Shown here: piece after piece, positions 8,282 through 17,596 of the stretch
Layout of the letters: each line of letters begins with the position of its first letter
Numbering within the stretch: the stretch's first letter is position 1
Assembly: GCF_002086515.1 (NCBI RefSeq)
Contig: NZ_MVHH01000015.1
Location: 27,093 to 91,092, forward strand
Length of the DNA: 64,000 nt
Origin: Mycolicibacter arupensis
GTDB taxonomy: Bacteria; Actinomycetota; Actinomycetes; Mycobacteriales; Mycobacteriaceae
Direction of reading: 5' to 3'
Program-made: the position numbers and the translations under genes
The notes under the pieces: model-generated
Seen by the model: only the letters and a program-made list of their open reading frames with translations
What the model was told of the DNA's origin: nothing
Database searches by the model: none

Positions 8282-10134
8282 GCCCCGGTCTGGGGCGGTG
8301 GCGTTCCTTGTTGCTGCTGACGCCGCTGCGCCAGGCTGGACACGATCATCCGGGCCAGCGTGCCCGCTCCACTTGCCCCAGCTCCCTGCGGGGCCCGGAC
8401 TGCCGGCGTCGCAGGCGCCTGCCACTGTGCCAGCGGATGCAGTTCGCCGGCGAGGAACTGCCGCCGACATTCGCCCCGTTGGATCTTGCCGCTTGAGGTG
8501 GTGGGCACCCGCATGGCCGGCACCAGTAACACGTGATGGGCGTCCAAGCCGTGCTGTTCGCTGACCGCCGCGCGGATGGTCTCCATGATCGCCGGATAGT
8601 CGCTCTCGGCGACCTGCTGCCGATAGTCCAGTTCCTGCACGATCACCAGTCGGGCGTCGTCATGCGGTTTCGGTTGCACCGAGAAGACCGCGCCGCGGTC
8701 AGGCAGCAACGCCGGATGGCTGTCCTGCACCGTCGGCTCGATGTTGTTCGGGAAGTAGTTGCTGTCACCGATGGTGACGAGGTCCTTCCACCGCCCGGTG
8801 ACGAATACCTCTCCCTGGCACAGGAATCCCATGTCGCCGGTGCGCAGGAAGGGGCCTTCGCCGGTGTCCGCGAGGAATCCGGCGAAGCTGTGCGCGTTCT
8901 CTATCGGCCGTGCCCAGTACCCCTGCGCGACGCTGGGCCCAGACACCCAGATCTCGCCGACCTCGTCCGGCCCCAGGCTGCGGCGGGTCTCCGGGTCGGC
9001 GATCACGACCCGTTGGCCGTAGACCGGCGGGCCGCAGCTGACCACGGCGACGGCGTCGGTGGTGGCGTCGACGTCGACGGTGCGGTTCTCGCTCAGCGCC
9101 TTGCTGTCGACGTAGCGGACGCCGGCGACCTCAGGAGTGGGGTCGGCGGCGACTAGCAGGGTGGCCTCGGCCAGGCCGTAGCACGGCAGAAACGCCTCGA
9201 TGCGGAATCCTGCCGGAGCGAACGCGTCGGCGAATTCCTGAATGGTCGAAGCGTGGATCGGTTCGGAACTGCTGGCAGCGGTGGTCCAGTTCGACAGGTC
9301 CAGCGCCGCACGCTGTTCGGGGGTGCTTTGTTTGACGCACAACCGGTAGGCGCTGTTGGGCGCCGCGGTGGTGTGAGCGCCGAACCGCGACATGGCTTCC
9401 AGCCACGCCATCGGCCGCTGGAAGAAGACGATCGGTGACATCAAGACGGTGGTGCAGCCGACGTAGATCATCTCCAGGACCCCGCCGATCAGGCCCATGT
9501 CGTGCTGCTGCGGCAGGAAGTAGACGCTCGTCTCGTGCTCGTTGCCGTGGTAGGCGCGCCGGATGGACTCCAAGTTGTGCATGAGGTTGCCGTGCGTCAC
9601 CACCACACCCTTGGGTGACTTGGTCGACCCGGAGGTGTACTGGATCATCGCGGTGGTGTTCGGGTCGATCTCCGGTGCCTGCCACGCTTCGGGCGCGTCG
9701 GCGTGGTCGATGGCGCACCATCGCAGCGACGTCATGCCGGGCACATCTGCGGCCGCCGTCTGAAGTTGGTTTTGGGTGGTGGAGGTCGCGACCGCGAAGG
9801 TGGCCTGCGCGTCGGGTGCGACCAGCTTCAGGCGGGCCAGGGGAGTGTCGACCGGCACCGCGATCGCCCCGGCGTAAAAGCAGCCGAAGATGCTGATGAT
9901 GCTGTCCAGGCCCGGTCGGCAGATCGCCAGCACGCGCTGCCCGGCAGCGCCCTGGCGCCGCAATGCGGAACCAACTGCCCGGGCCTGGGCGTCGAGTTCG
10001 CGATACGTCAGGCTTGCCGTGACGTTGTTGCCGTCGGGGGCGAAGCGGAAGGCGACTTTGTCCCCGTACCGGTCGGCTTGTACCCGCAGCAGGTCCACCA
10101 AGGTGTGGGCGTTCGGCAAAAACTGCTCTGACAT
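8278..10134 (-). CDS. Fatty acyl-AMP ligase (FAAL-type FadD)
   Basis: Adenylates a fatty acid, normally for loading onto a polyketide synthase or carrier protein. The ANL core motif is visible as YTSGSTKSPKG, and the 618-residue length plus the C-terminal RREC-like segment fit mycobacterial FAALs. The start at ATG 10134 places the conserved LVDLLR segment at the N-terminus; more upstream frame is open but looks non-coding. No polyketide synthase, peptide synthetase or acyl carrier protein lies nearby, so its acceptor is not in this window. Confidence 0.85.
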   Translation of the reverse strand: MSEQFLPNAHTLVDLLRVQADRYGDKVAFRFAPDGNNVTASLTYRELDAQARAVGSALRRQGAAGQRVLAICRPGLDSIISIFGCFYAGAIAVPVDTPLARLKLVAPDAQATFAVATSTTQNQLQTAAADVPGMTSLRWCAIDHADAPEAWQAPEIDPNTTAMIQYTSGSTKSPKGVVVTHGNLMHNLESIRRAYHGNEHETSVYFLPQQHDMGLIGGVLEMIYVGCTTVLMSPIVFFQRPMAWLEAMSRFGAHTTAAPNSAYRLCVKQSTPEQRAALDLSNWTTAASSSEPIHASTIQEFADAFAPAGFRIEAFLPCYGLAEATLLVAADPTPEVAGVRYVDSKALSENRTVDVDATTDAVAVVSCGPPVYGQRVVIADPETRRSLGPDEVGEIWVSGPSVAQGYWARPIENAHSFAGFLADTGEGPFLRTGDMGFLCQGEVFVTGRWKDLVTIGDSNYFPNNIEPTVQDSHPALLPDRGAVFSVQPKPHDDARLVIVQELDYRQQVAESDYPAIMETIRAAVSEQHGLDAHHVLLVPAMRVPTTSSGKIQRGECRRQFLAGELHPLAQWQAPATPAVRAPQGAGASGAGTLARMIVSSLAQRRQQQQGTPPPQTGA

Positions 10135-10168
10135 CCCGACACCATAATCCGTGTGGACAGCGGCGCGA

Positions 10169-10303
10169 CTAGGCGCGTGTCTTCTCCGCGTGGCCCTCGC
10201 ACCACTGTTCCGGCGGTACCTGTGCGCGGACATCGGCGATGTGGTCACCGCAGCCGTCCCAGGTGGTCTTGCCACAGACCCGACACGGCACGGGGTAGCA
10301 CAT
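10169..10303 (-). CDS. Small Cys-rich protein, likely zinc-binding (44 aa)
   Basis: A short frame from ATG 10303 to TAG 10169 encodes 44 residues. It starts MCYPVPCRVCGKTTWDGC, with further Cys and His near the C-terminus, a layout resembling a zinc ribbon. A clear ribosome site (AAAGGA) precedes the ATG, and the gene begins 12 bases after the DUF302 stop. I recall similar short proteins in actinobacteria but no established function. Operon placement suggests a link to metal or thiol stress (inference). Confidence 0.7.
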   Translation of the reverse strand: MCYPVPCRVCGKTTWDGCGDHIADVRAQVPPEQWCEGHAEKTRA

Positions 10304-10315
10304 CGGCGGTTCCTT

Positions 10316-10732
10316 TCAGGCGGTGCGCAACGTATCCGCCAGCGTATCGATGACGGTGCGGATCTTCTCGCTCACCTCGTCGGCGATCGGCGCCAATGCC
10401 GGATTGTCGACGACTTGCGCCATCAGCCCCGGGTTCATGGCCTCCACCAGCACGGTGCCCGGGTGCTCGGTGTCTTCGCGGATCACCACGTTGCACGGCA
10501 GCAGCACCCCGATGCGCTTCTCTGCTGTCACGGCGCGGTGCGCCAGCGGCGGGTTGCAGGCGCCCAGGATCAGGTAGCGCTCCATGTCTTTGCCGAGCTT
10601 GGCCTTCAGTGTCGCCTGCATGTCGATCTCGGTCAGCACCCCGAAACCGTTGTCTTTCAGCACTTCCCGGGTCTTCTGTGCAACGGTGTCGAAATCGGAG
10701 CCGGTCACCGCTGTGCTCAGTGCCACGGACAT
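10316..10732 (-). CDS. DUF302 domain protein
   Basis: A 138-residue protein with the DUF302 pattern: an early amphipathic segment ending in GFGVLTEIDM, a middle L-G-A-C-N-P segment and VLLPCNVVI with a conserved Cys. DUF302 proteins are often found near sulfur- or copper-related genes; their biochemical role is not settled. The ATG at 10732 is chosen over upstream in-frame codons because a GGAGG-like site (AGGAGG on the coding strand) sits just before it. It lies 38 bp from a CsoR-like palindrome and is first of a two-gene unit. Confidence 0.8.
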   Translation of the reverse strand: MSVALSTAVTGSDFDTVAQKTREVLKDNGFGVLTEIDMQATLKAKLGKDMERYLILGACNPPLAHRAVTAEKRIGVLLPCNVVIREDTEHPGTVLVEAMNPGLMAQVVDNPALAPIADEVSEKIRTVIDTLADTLRTA

Positions 10733-10770
10733 GAGACCTCCTTGGTTGTCGTGACACCAGCCTACCAAAA

Positions 10771-10782
10771 ACCCCTGGGGGT
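10771..10782. promoter_or_regulatory. CsoR/CstR-like operator palindrome
   Basis: ACCCC-TG-GGGGT is a perfect five-base inverted repeat with a two-base centre, followed by ATATACC. The G/C-tract palindrome resembles operators of the CsoR family of copper or persulfide repressors. It lies between the DUF302 and dehalogenase genes and could control either. No csoR gene is in the window, so the regulator would act from elsewhere. Confidence 0.45.
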
Positions 10783-10808
10783 ATATACCGACACGGTATC
10801 GTCGCCTC

Positions 10809-11714
10809 ATGCAAACCCTGCGCACGCCCGATGACCGGTTCGCCGGCCTGCCGGATTTCGCCTATTCGCCGCAGTACTGCGAGCTCGGCGACGATGACGG
10901 GGGGACGCTGCGGGTGGCGTGGGTTCAGGACGGCCCCGAAGATGGCGAGCCGATCCTGATGCTGCACGGCGAACCGTCTTGGTCCTACCTCTACCGCAAG
11001 ATGATCCCGATCCTGGCCGAGGCCGGCTATCGGGTGATCTGCCCGGACCTGGTCGGATTCGGTCGTTCCGACAAGCCCACCCGCGCGCAAGACCACACCT
11101 ACGCGCGCCACGTCGAGTGGATGCGCGCATTGGCCTTCGACGTCCTGGATCTGCGCAACGTGACCCTGGTGGGCCAGGACTGGGGAGGGTTGATCGGGCT
11201 GCGGATTCTCGCCGAGAACCCCGACCGGTTCAGTGGCGTCGTGGTGGCCAACACCGGCCTGCCCACCGGCGACATCGCCATGCCCGAGATCTGGTGGCGC
11301 TTCCGGGAGGCGATCCAGACCGCACCGACGATCGATGTCGGATGGTTCGTGCAGTCCGGGTGCCGCCGCCCGATGAGCGATGAGGTGCGGGCCGGCTACG
11401 ACGCCCCGTTCCCCGACGACAGTTACTGCGTGGGCCCCCGCACCATGCCGACCTTGATCCCGACCACTCCCGAGGACGTCGCCGCCCCGGCCAACCGGGC
11501 GGCGTGGGCCACGCTGTGCGCCTCGCAGACCCCGATGCTGGTCGCGTTCAGTGACGGCGACCCGATCACCGGGGCCATGGCGCCCATCTTCGAGCGCGAG
11601 ATGGCCGGAGCGCACGGCCGGGCCCATCCGGTGATCCACGACGCCGGGCACTTCCTGCAGGAGGACGCCGGCGAAGAACTCGCCCGCTACGTCGTGGAGT
11701 TCCTGCGGCGCTGA
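10809..11714 (+). CDS. Haloalkane dehalogenase (DhmA-like)
   Basis: An alpha/beta hydrolase that hydrolyses haloalkanes to alcohol and halide. The nucleophile Asp 124 sits in VGQDWGG with the halide-binding Trp 125 next to it. HGEPSW (53-58) forms the oxyanion region, Asp 251 in SDGDPIT is the likely acid and His 281 in DAGHF the catalytic base. The 301-residue length fits subfamily I dehalogenases such as mycobacterial DhmA. Substrate range cannot be read from sequence. Divergent from the DUF302 unit. Confidence 0.88.
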   Translation: MQTLRTPDDRFAGLPDFAYSPQYCELGDDDGGTLRVAWVQDGPEDGEPILMLHGEPSWSYLYRKMIPILAEAGYRVICPDLVGFGRSDKPTRAQDHTYARHVEWMRALAFDVLDLRNVTLVGQDWGGLIGLRILAENPDRFSGVVVANTGLPTGDIAMPEIWWRFREAIQTAPTIDVGWFVQSGCRRPMSDEVRAGYDAPFPDDSYCVGPRTMPTLIPTTPEDVAAPANRAAWATLCASQTPMLVAFSDGDPITGAMAPIFEREMAGAHGRAHPVIHDAGHFLQEDAGEELARYVVEFLRR

Positions 11715-11748
11715 GCTTCCGGCGCCGGCGGAAGGACAGGCACCGTCG

Positions 11749-11813
11749 CCCGCCTTTGCGCGACAACATCGCCCGGTTGGCCTTGCGAGCCCGAGTTGTC
11801 GCTCAGAGGCGGG
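11749..11813. repeat. Long imperfect inverted repeat at a gene end
   Basis: Arms 11749-11767 and 11795-11813 match at 17 of 19 positions around a 27-base loop. It begins 34 bases after the dehalogenase stop and precedes ligC. There is no T run. A transcription end or RNA-stability hairpin is the simplest reading. Confidence 0.6.
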
Positions 11814-11882
11814 CAACAGACACACTGTCTACCGGCCGGGGCTTCAGTGACAGATGTGGCGCCAGCACCCATGATGGACACC

Positions 11883-12914
11883 ATGGATCTGCCCGTGGCG
11901 CCGCCGGTGACCCCGATGCTCGCCAAGGCGGCCGCCGCCGTCCCCGAAGGCACCGAACCGGGCCTGTGGTCCTACGAACCCAAATGGGACGGCTTTCGCG
12001 CCATCGTGTTTCGCGACGGCGACGACGTCGAGCTGCAATCGCGGACCGGCAAGCCGCTGGGCCGCTACTTCCCGGAGCTGCTGGAGGCGCTGCGCGCCGA
12101 GACCGCACCGCGCTGTGTGCTCGACGGCGAAGTGGTGGTGCCCCGTCAGATCGGCGGTCGCACGCGCCTGGACTGGGACTCGCTGAGTCAGCGGATCCAC
12201 CCCGCGCAGAGCAGGGTGCGGCTGCTGGCCGAACAGACCCCGGCGCAGTTCATCGCCTTCGACGCCTTGGCGACGGGGGACAAGTCGTTGCTGGGCGAGC
12301 CGTTCCGGGTGCGGCGGGAGGTGCTGCCCGGTTTGATCACCGGGGGTGCCAGCTGCCATGTCACCCGCGCCACGCCGGACGCCGAGCAGGCCAGGCGCTG
12401 GCTCACCACTTTCGAAGGCGCCGGACTGGACGGAGTGATCGCCAAACGCAATGACGGGCACTACCTGCCGGGCAAGCGTGAAATGGTCAAGGTCAAACAC
12501 CACCGGGACGCCGACTGCGTGGTGATGGGTTACCGCATCCACAAGAGCGGCAACGGCATCGGTTCCCTGCTGCTGGGTCTCTACCGCCCCGATGGCGAGC
12601 TGGCCATGGTGGGCGGTTCAGCCGCGTTCAGTGACGCCGAACGGCTCACCCTCTTGGCCGAGCTGGAGCCCCTGCGCCTGGGCGAGGTTCGCGACGGCGA
12701 AGCGAGCCGGTGGAACTCCGCTGCCGACAAGCAGTGGGTCCCGATCCGGCCCGAGCGCGTCGCCGAGGTCGCCTATGACCAGATGGAAGGGGACCGTTTC
12801 CGGCACACCGTGAAGTTGCGGCGATGGCGCCCCGACCGGGACCCGGCCAGCTGTACCTTCGATCAGCTCGAGGTACCGCTGAACTACGACCTCGCTGACG
12901 TGCTGGTGCCCTGA
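11883..12914 (+). CDS. ligC: ATP-dependent DNA ligase C
   Basis: A 343-residue ATP-dependent ligase. The adenylation lysine is Lys 34 in YEPKWDGFRA (motif I). DGEVVV, AGLDGVIAK and VKVKHHR are the later nucleotidyltransferase motifs, followed by an OB-fold domain. It closely parallels Rv3731 LigC, whose N-terminus starts MDLPV, so ATG 11883 is preferred over earlier in-frame starts. It is one base upstream of a LigD-type polymerase gene. This LigC/Prim-PolC pair is known in mycobacteria to act in base excision repair. Confidence 0.93.
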   Translation: MDLPVAPPVTPMLAKAAAAVPEGTEPGLWSYEPKWDGFRAIVFRDGDDVELQSRTGKPLGRYFPELLEALRAETAPRCVLDGEVVVPRQIGGRTRLDWDSLSQRIHPAQSRVRLLAEQTPAQFIAFDALATGDKSLLGEPFRVRREVLPGLITGGASCHVTRATPDAEQARRWLTTFEGAGLDGVIAKRNDGHYLPGKREMVKVKHHRDADCVVMGYRIHKSGNGIGSLLLGLYRPDGELAMVGGSAAFSDAERLTLLAELEPLRLGEVRDGEASRWNSAADKQWVPIRPERVAEVAYDQMEGDRFRHTVKLRRWRPDRDPASCTFDQLEVPLNYDLADVLVP

Positions 12915-12915
12915 G

Positions 12916-13938
12916 ATGGCCGGCGCAGAGGAACTGGACGTTGCCGGCACCGCCGTCCGCTTCACCAGCGGCGACAAGCTCTATTTTCCGCGGCTCGGTA
13001 ACGGCGGCTCCAAGCGGGCGCTGGCCGACTATTACCTGGCCGTGGCGAGCGGACCGCTGCTGCGTGCTTTGGCCGACCGGCCCAGCCATCTGCAGCGCTT
13101 CCCGGACGGCATCGAGGGCGAGGAGGTGTACCAGAAGCGGCTGCCGCGTTCGCATCCGGACGACCTGGAGTCCTGCCGGGTGACCTTCCCCTCCGGGCGG
13201 ACCGCAGACGTCCTGAAAGTCACCCGGCCGGCCGACATCTTGTGGGCGGTGCAGATGAGCACCGTGACGTTTCACCCCTGGCCGGTCCGCTGCGCTGACA
13301 CCGACCACCCCGATGAACTGCGCATCGACCTGGACCCGCAGCCGGGCACCGGCTTCGCGCAGGCGCGCGTGGTGGCGCTGGAGGTGCTCAAACCACTGCT
13401 CGACGAGCTGGGCTTGGTGGGCTACGTCAAGACCTCGGGCGGCCGTGGCTTGCACATCTACCTGCGGATCAAGGCCGACTGGGACTTCATCGAGGTCCGC
13501 CGGGCCGGTATCGCGCTGGCTCGCGAGATGGAGCGGCGGGCCCCGGAGGCGGTCACCTGCTCGTGGTGGAAGGAAGAGCGTGGCGAGCGGATCTTCGTCG
13601 ACTTCAACCAGAACGCCCGCGACCGCACCATGGCGTCGGCCTATTCGGCACGCGCCACGCCGATCGCCACCGTGTCCACGCCGTTGACGTGGGACGAGCT
13701 GGCCGACGGCGCCGATCCGGACGACTACACCATCAGCACCGTGCCGGATCTGATCGCACGCCGCGGTGACCCGTGGAGCACCATCGACGACCTCGAACAA
13801 TCGTTGGAGCCGCTGTTCGAGCTGGCCGCCGCCGACGAAGCCCGCGGGCTGGGCGACATGCCCTATCCGCCGAACTACCCGAAGATGCCGGGCGAACCCA
13901 AGCGGGTGCAACCCAGCCGCGACACCGACCGCAGGTAG
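12916..13938 (+). CDS. LigD-type primase-polymerase (Prim-PolC)
   Basis: An archaeo-eukaryotic primase-superfamily polymerase of 340 residues. The metal-binding DxD is Asp 138/Asp 140 in RIDLDPQPG, and SGGRGLH (174-180) is the nucleotide-binding motif. It lacks ligase and nuclease domains, so it is the stand-alone form (Rv3730c counterpart). The ATG follows the ligC stop by one base (TGAGATG), implying coupled expression. Expected role: filling short gaps, with ribonucleotide preference, for LigC. Confidence 0.9.
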   Translation: MAGAEELDVAGTAVRFTSGDKLYFPRLGNGGSKRALADYYLAVASGPLLRALADRPSHLQRFPDGIEGEEVYQKRLPRSHPDDLESCRVTFPSGRTADVLKVTRPADILWAVQMSTVTFHPWPVRCADTDHPDELRIDLDPQPGTGFAQARVVALEVLKPLLDELGLVGYVKTSGGRGLHIYLRIKADWDFIEVRRAGIALAREMERRAPEAVTCSWWKEERGERIFVDFNQNARDRTMASAYSARATPIATVSTPLTWDELADGADPDDYTISTVPDLIARRGDPWSTIDDLEQSLEPLFELAAADEARGLGDMPYPPNYPKMPGEPKRVQPSRDTDRR

Positions 13939-13942
13939 CGCG

Positions 13943-15181
13943 CTAGAAGAGCGTGCTGCAGTGCGGCGCCCGCTCGGTGCAGAAGGCCGCGTCCAGCTCC
14001 CGCAGCGCCCCCTCGCGCAGTTCGGTGATGCGGTGCGCACGGTGTAGTTCGGCAGCGCGATGGGCCCCCAGGTAGATCGTGCCCAGCTCGCCGAGGCCCA
14101 GTCGGACGTCGGCGGGACCGTCCTCCGGAGTGCATTTGCCCATGCCGTCACGGATCTGGAGCCGGAATCGCCCCCCGGCGACGGTCAGCGGGTCGGCAAC
14201 TTCCAGGATGAGATCGGCGTCGGCGGAGTAGGTGCGCGCGGCCAGCACTTCGGGCACCTTCATGATCCTGATCCAGAGAAAATCGCTGAGCCCCGCCGTT
14301 GTGGCCGCCGCCTGATCCTTGAGCTTGAGGGGAAGCGGATCGTCGACCGGGACTTCGATGACGATGTTGTCGAAGATCTCGAAGCCGGACAGCGTCGCGA
14401 GCAGTTCGGTATGGGCTTCGTCGGTGATCGGGCAGAAGTCCTGAATGACCACGGTGCCGAACGGTGGCCGAAATGCGTGGGCCGGCGCCCCCATCACCCG
14501 GTACGTCAGAAAGCCATCCGGATGAATGACGAAGTTCAGCGGCGAGGCGGCGTCGCGTTGGGACTCCCGGTCTTCCAAGAAGTCGTCCCACCAGGCGGCG
14601 TCGCGGGTCAGTTCGCCGTGGGTCTTGGCGCACCAGCGGTCGAAGAGTTCGGGCAGCAGATGCCGCGCCCCTTCGGCGGTGACCTCGCGCGCCCGGTTGC
14701 TGCCCGGCGGAGTGCGCAGTTCCGCCGATCGCGGATCGACGTGGTACTGGCGGCAGTAGCTGGCGACGCCGGCCCCCATGATCTCGTAGGCGGGCGGCTG
14801 GGTCGGAACACCACACAGAATCGGATAGCCGCGCTCCTGCAGAATTCCGAAACCCTGCGCGCTGATCTGTTGCCAGATTCCCCTGCCCTGATGCGTGGCG
14901 GCGACGGTGATCATGGCCAGCCACGCGGCGTCCAGGCCGGCGCCGCCCGGAACGGTGAGGCGCAGCCGGTAGTACAGCGAGGTGCCGACCAGAAACGGGT
15001 GCTCTGGGTCGGAGACGTCTTCGGCGACCAGAATGTCGCCCAGCTTGACGCGCCGCTTCCACGCCTCAATGTCCCCGGTGTCCGCCGAGGTTCCGTAGAT
15101 GCGGGCCTGATTCTGATAGACCGCCGGCCAATCCTCATCGGTGGCCAGCCTGACTCTGATGTTGTTGTCTGTCGTGTTCAT
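13943..15181 (-). CDS. Eis-family N-acetyltransferase
   Basis: A 412-residue protein with the Eis architecture: two GNAT-like domains and a sterol-carrier-type C-terminal domain ending in a free Phe (CSTLF). The acetyl-CoA site is in the AWLAMITVAATHQGRGIWQQ region, with the Q/RxxGxG/A-type HQGRGIW. Eis enzymes acetylate amines of aminoglycosides, peptides and proteins; the terminal carboxylate acts in catalysis. This copy ends the operon led by the small protein at 18746, 48 bp after an MMPL gene. Substrate unknown; acetylation of an exported product is an inference from context. Confidence 0.85.
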   Translation of the reverse strand: MNTTDNNIRVRLATDEDWPAVYQNQARIYGTSADTGDIEAWKRRVKLGDILVAEDVSDPEHPFLVGTSLYYRLRLTVPGGAGLDAAWLAMITVAATHQGRGIWQQISAQGFGILQERGYPILCGVPTQPPAYEIMGAGVASYCRQYHVDPRSAELRTPPGSNRAREVTAEGARHLLPELFDRWCAKTHGELTRDAAWWDDFLEDRESQRDAASPLNFVIHPDGFLTYRVMGAPAHAFRPPFGTVVIQDFCPITDEAHTELLATLSGFEIFDNIVIEVPVDDPLPLKLKDQAAATTAGLSDFLWIRIMKVPEVLAARTYSADADLILEVADPLTVAGGRFRLQIRDGMGKCTPEDGPADVRLGLGELGTIYLGAHRAAELHRAHRITELREGALRELDAAFCTERAPHCSTLF

Positions 15182-15229
15182 CGTCCCTCCTCGTGGGTGG
15201 CTGCTCGCGGAGATCTGTGGTCGGTTCCG

Positions 15230-17572
15230 TCACGGCGGGACCGATGTGCACTCCGGGGCTGCGGTTTCAGCGGACGCTGTTGGCGCGCCGGAAAGCCCGG
15301 GTTGATCGACGTCGGCGGCCCGGCGGCCCGGCGCGAAGCGCTGATGCAGCCGCGCAATGGGTTTGGGTGCCCACCAGGTCCATGCACCGGCGAGGTGAAT
15401 GAATGCCGGCACCAGGACCATGCGTACCAAGGTGGCGTCGGCCAGTACAGCCAGGGTCAGTCCGAGGCCGAGCATCCGCATAAAAGAGATATGCGCGGGT
15501 ATCAGTGCGGCAAACGAGATCGACATCACCACGGCCGCCGCGGTGACGACCCGCCCGATGCCGGCCAGGCCCAGGGTGGTGCTGGTGTCGATGGCGGCCC
15601 GCACCTGGGCGGGGGTCCGCGGTGCCGCGGCGGCTTTGGCGGCGACCCAGTATTCGTGAATCCGCGAGATCAAAAAGATCTCGTAGTCCATCGACAATCC
15701 GAAGGCGATGCAGAACAACAACACGGGGATGTTGACATTCAAGGTGCCGGTGGGAGTTGTGCCCAACCCTCCGAGGTGGCCGTCTTGGAATATCCACACC
15801 ATCGCGCCGAAGGCAGCCGTCAGCGACAGCAGATTGCAGACCAGCGCCTGCACCGGCAGCACCACACTGCCGGTGAGCAGGAACAGCAGCGTGAAGGTGA
15901 CGCCGGCGATCATCCCCAGCGCGGCCGGCAACCGGGTGGTCAGTGCGTCGATGCTGTCGCGATTGGTCTGCGCCAATCCCGCCAGTTGCACTGGGCGACC
16001 CTGCGGTGCGGCAACCTCATGCAGCCGGTCTAGTTGGGCGTTCGAGGCCTCGGAGAACAACGGTGCGGTGCTGGTGACGGTCACGAATGCGCTGCCGTCA
16101 GCGATGCCGGTAGGTGCGGCAGGCGGGCCGCTTCGGTGCCCGGCCACGTACGTCCCCGTCGGTGCGGTCACCGCCGCGACGTCCGGTAGCCGCGAGAGCT
16201 CGCCCGCATACCGCCCGAGGTCGGCGGCGCTCAAGCCTTCGGCATCGGGGATCACCACCGACACGGCGATACCAACGTCGCTGTCGAACTCACCTTCCAA
16301 CATCTCAGCCACCTGCCGTGACGAGGCGGATTCGGGCAGCACCCGCTCGTCGGGAAATCCCCACTTCACGCCGAGAAACGGTGCGCCGAGCAACAGCAGC
16401 AGGGCCACGACTGCCGCGGCGACCGGAACCGCGTGGCGCAACACGAACTTCGTGGACCGGTACCAGAACACCCAACCGGCCGGCTCGTAGGCCTGACCGC
16501 GCCTGGCCGCCATGCCGAAGAGCACGCGATGCGCCAGACCGCGCACATCCAGCGCATCGAGTCGCGAACCCATCAAGACGATGGCCGCCGGGGTCACCAC
16601 CACCGCGGCCGTCGCCACGATTGCCGCGGTCGCCACCACGGTGTACGCGGCCGACTTCAACAGCGTCATCGGGAACAGGGCCATCACCGCCATCGACAGC
16701 CCCACAGTGGTGGCCGAGAACAGCACGGTGCGCCCAGCGGTGGTCATGGTCTGCAGCAGTGCCCGTTCCCGGTCGCTGCGCTGGGCCAGTTCCTCGCGGT
16801 AGCGGCTGATGATCAGCAAGGTGTAGTCGATCGCGAGGGCCAGACCCATGGCAATGCTCAGATCCAGCGCATACGTTGACACCTCGGTCACGGCATTGAG
16901 CAGCCGCAGCATCGACATGGTGCCGACTATTGCCAAGGTGCCCAGGCAGATCGGCAGCACTGCTGCCGCCAGGCCGCCGAACACCCAGACCAACACCGCG
17001 AAGCTCAAGGGAATCGCGAGGGCTTCCATCCGCCACAGGTCGTGTTCGTTCTGCCGAGTGATCTGGGCGTAGGCCACCGCCATACCACCGGCACGAACGG
17101 TGACGCCGTCATCGCGGTCATGGGCCAGGTCGTGGGCAAGTGCTTCGGCGTATCTCGGGGCCTCGTTCTCCCCGCCTTTGAGGTTGGCCACCACTAAGCC
17201 CGAGTGTGAGTCCCTGCTTACCAGTGCTTCGGCGGTCCCCGGTGGCGACGTCCATGCTGAGGAGACGTCGAGCACCCATTCCGAACGTTTCACGTGGTCG
17301 ATGATGTCGGTGGCGGCGGCGCGGGCCTGCTCACTTCGAACGCCACCGGGGGCGGTCACCACCAGCAACATCTTTTGATCGGTTTGGTCGAACTTGTCCC
17401 GCAGTAGCGCGGTTGCTTGAGCTGACTCTGACGTCGGGTCCTGGAACCCTCCCGCCGAGAGCTTGCTTACCACCGGGAGGCCGTAGATCGCGGCCGCCAG
17501 CGCAATCAACGCGGCGACCGCAACAGTTCGGCGCGGCGCGGCGATGGCAAGTCGAGTGACTGCTCGCAGCAT
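15230..17572 (-). CDS. MMPL/RND family transporter
   Basis: A 780-residue RND-superfamily permease with about 11-12 membrane helices in two symmetric halves. Each half has the Asp-Tyr proton-relay pair: LAIDYTLLIISRYREE in the first and GLSMDYEIFLISR in the second. It is shorter than MmpL4/5-type proteins and lacks an MmpS partner, resembling the MmpL13/YdfJ group. It lies 24 bp after the DMT permease and 48 bp before the Eis-like gene. Likely exports a lipid or hydrophobic small molecule (inference). Confidence 0.9.
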   Translation of the reverse strand: MLRAVTRLAIAAPRRTVAVAALIALAAAIYGLPVVSKLSAGGFQDPTSESAQATALLRDKFDQTDQKMLLVVTAPGGVRSEQARAAATDIIDHVKRSEWVLDVSSAWTSPPGTAEALVSRDSHSGLVVANLKGGENEAPRYAEALAHDLAHDRDDGVTVRAGGMAVAYAQITRQNEHDLWRMEALAIPLSFAVLVWVFGGLAAAVLPICLGTLAIVGTMSMLRLLNAVTEVSTYALDLSIAMGLALAIDYTLLIISRYREELAQRSDRERALLQTMTTAGRTVLFSATTVGLSMAVMALFPMTLLKSAAYTVVATAAIVATAAVVVTPAAIVLMGSRLDALDVRGLAHRVLFGMAARRGQAYEPAGWVFWYRSTKFVLRHAVPVAAAVVALLLLLGAPFLGVKWGFPDERVLPESASSRQVAEMLEGEFDSDVGIAVSVVIPDAEGLSAADLGRYAGELSRLPDVAAVTAPTGTYVAGHRSGPPAAPTGIADGSAFVTVTSTAPLFSEASNAQLDRLHEVAAPQGRPVQLAGLAQTNRDSIDALTTRLPAALGMIAGVTFTLLFLLTGSVVLPVQALVCNLLSLTAAFGAMVWIFQDGHLGGLGTTPTGTLNVNIPVLLFCIAFGLSMDYEIFLISRIHEYWVAAKAAAAPRTPAQVRAAIDTSTTLGLAGIGRVVTAAAVVMSISFAALIPAHISFMRMLGLGLTLAVLADATLVRMVLVPAFIHLAGAWTWWAPKPIARLHQRFAPGRRAADVDQPGLSGAPTASAETAAPECTSVPP

Positions 17573-17596
17573 CTCCGGCTCCCTTCCGCTGTCCGC

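Noticed and set aside
14060..16033. A 657-codon plus-strand frame across the Eis and MMPL genes
   Set aside because: Antisense shadow of two well-supported genes; Gly/Arg-rich, no motif.
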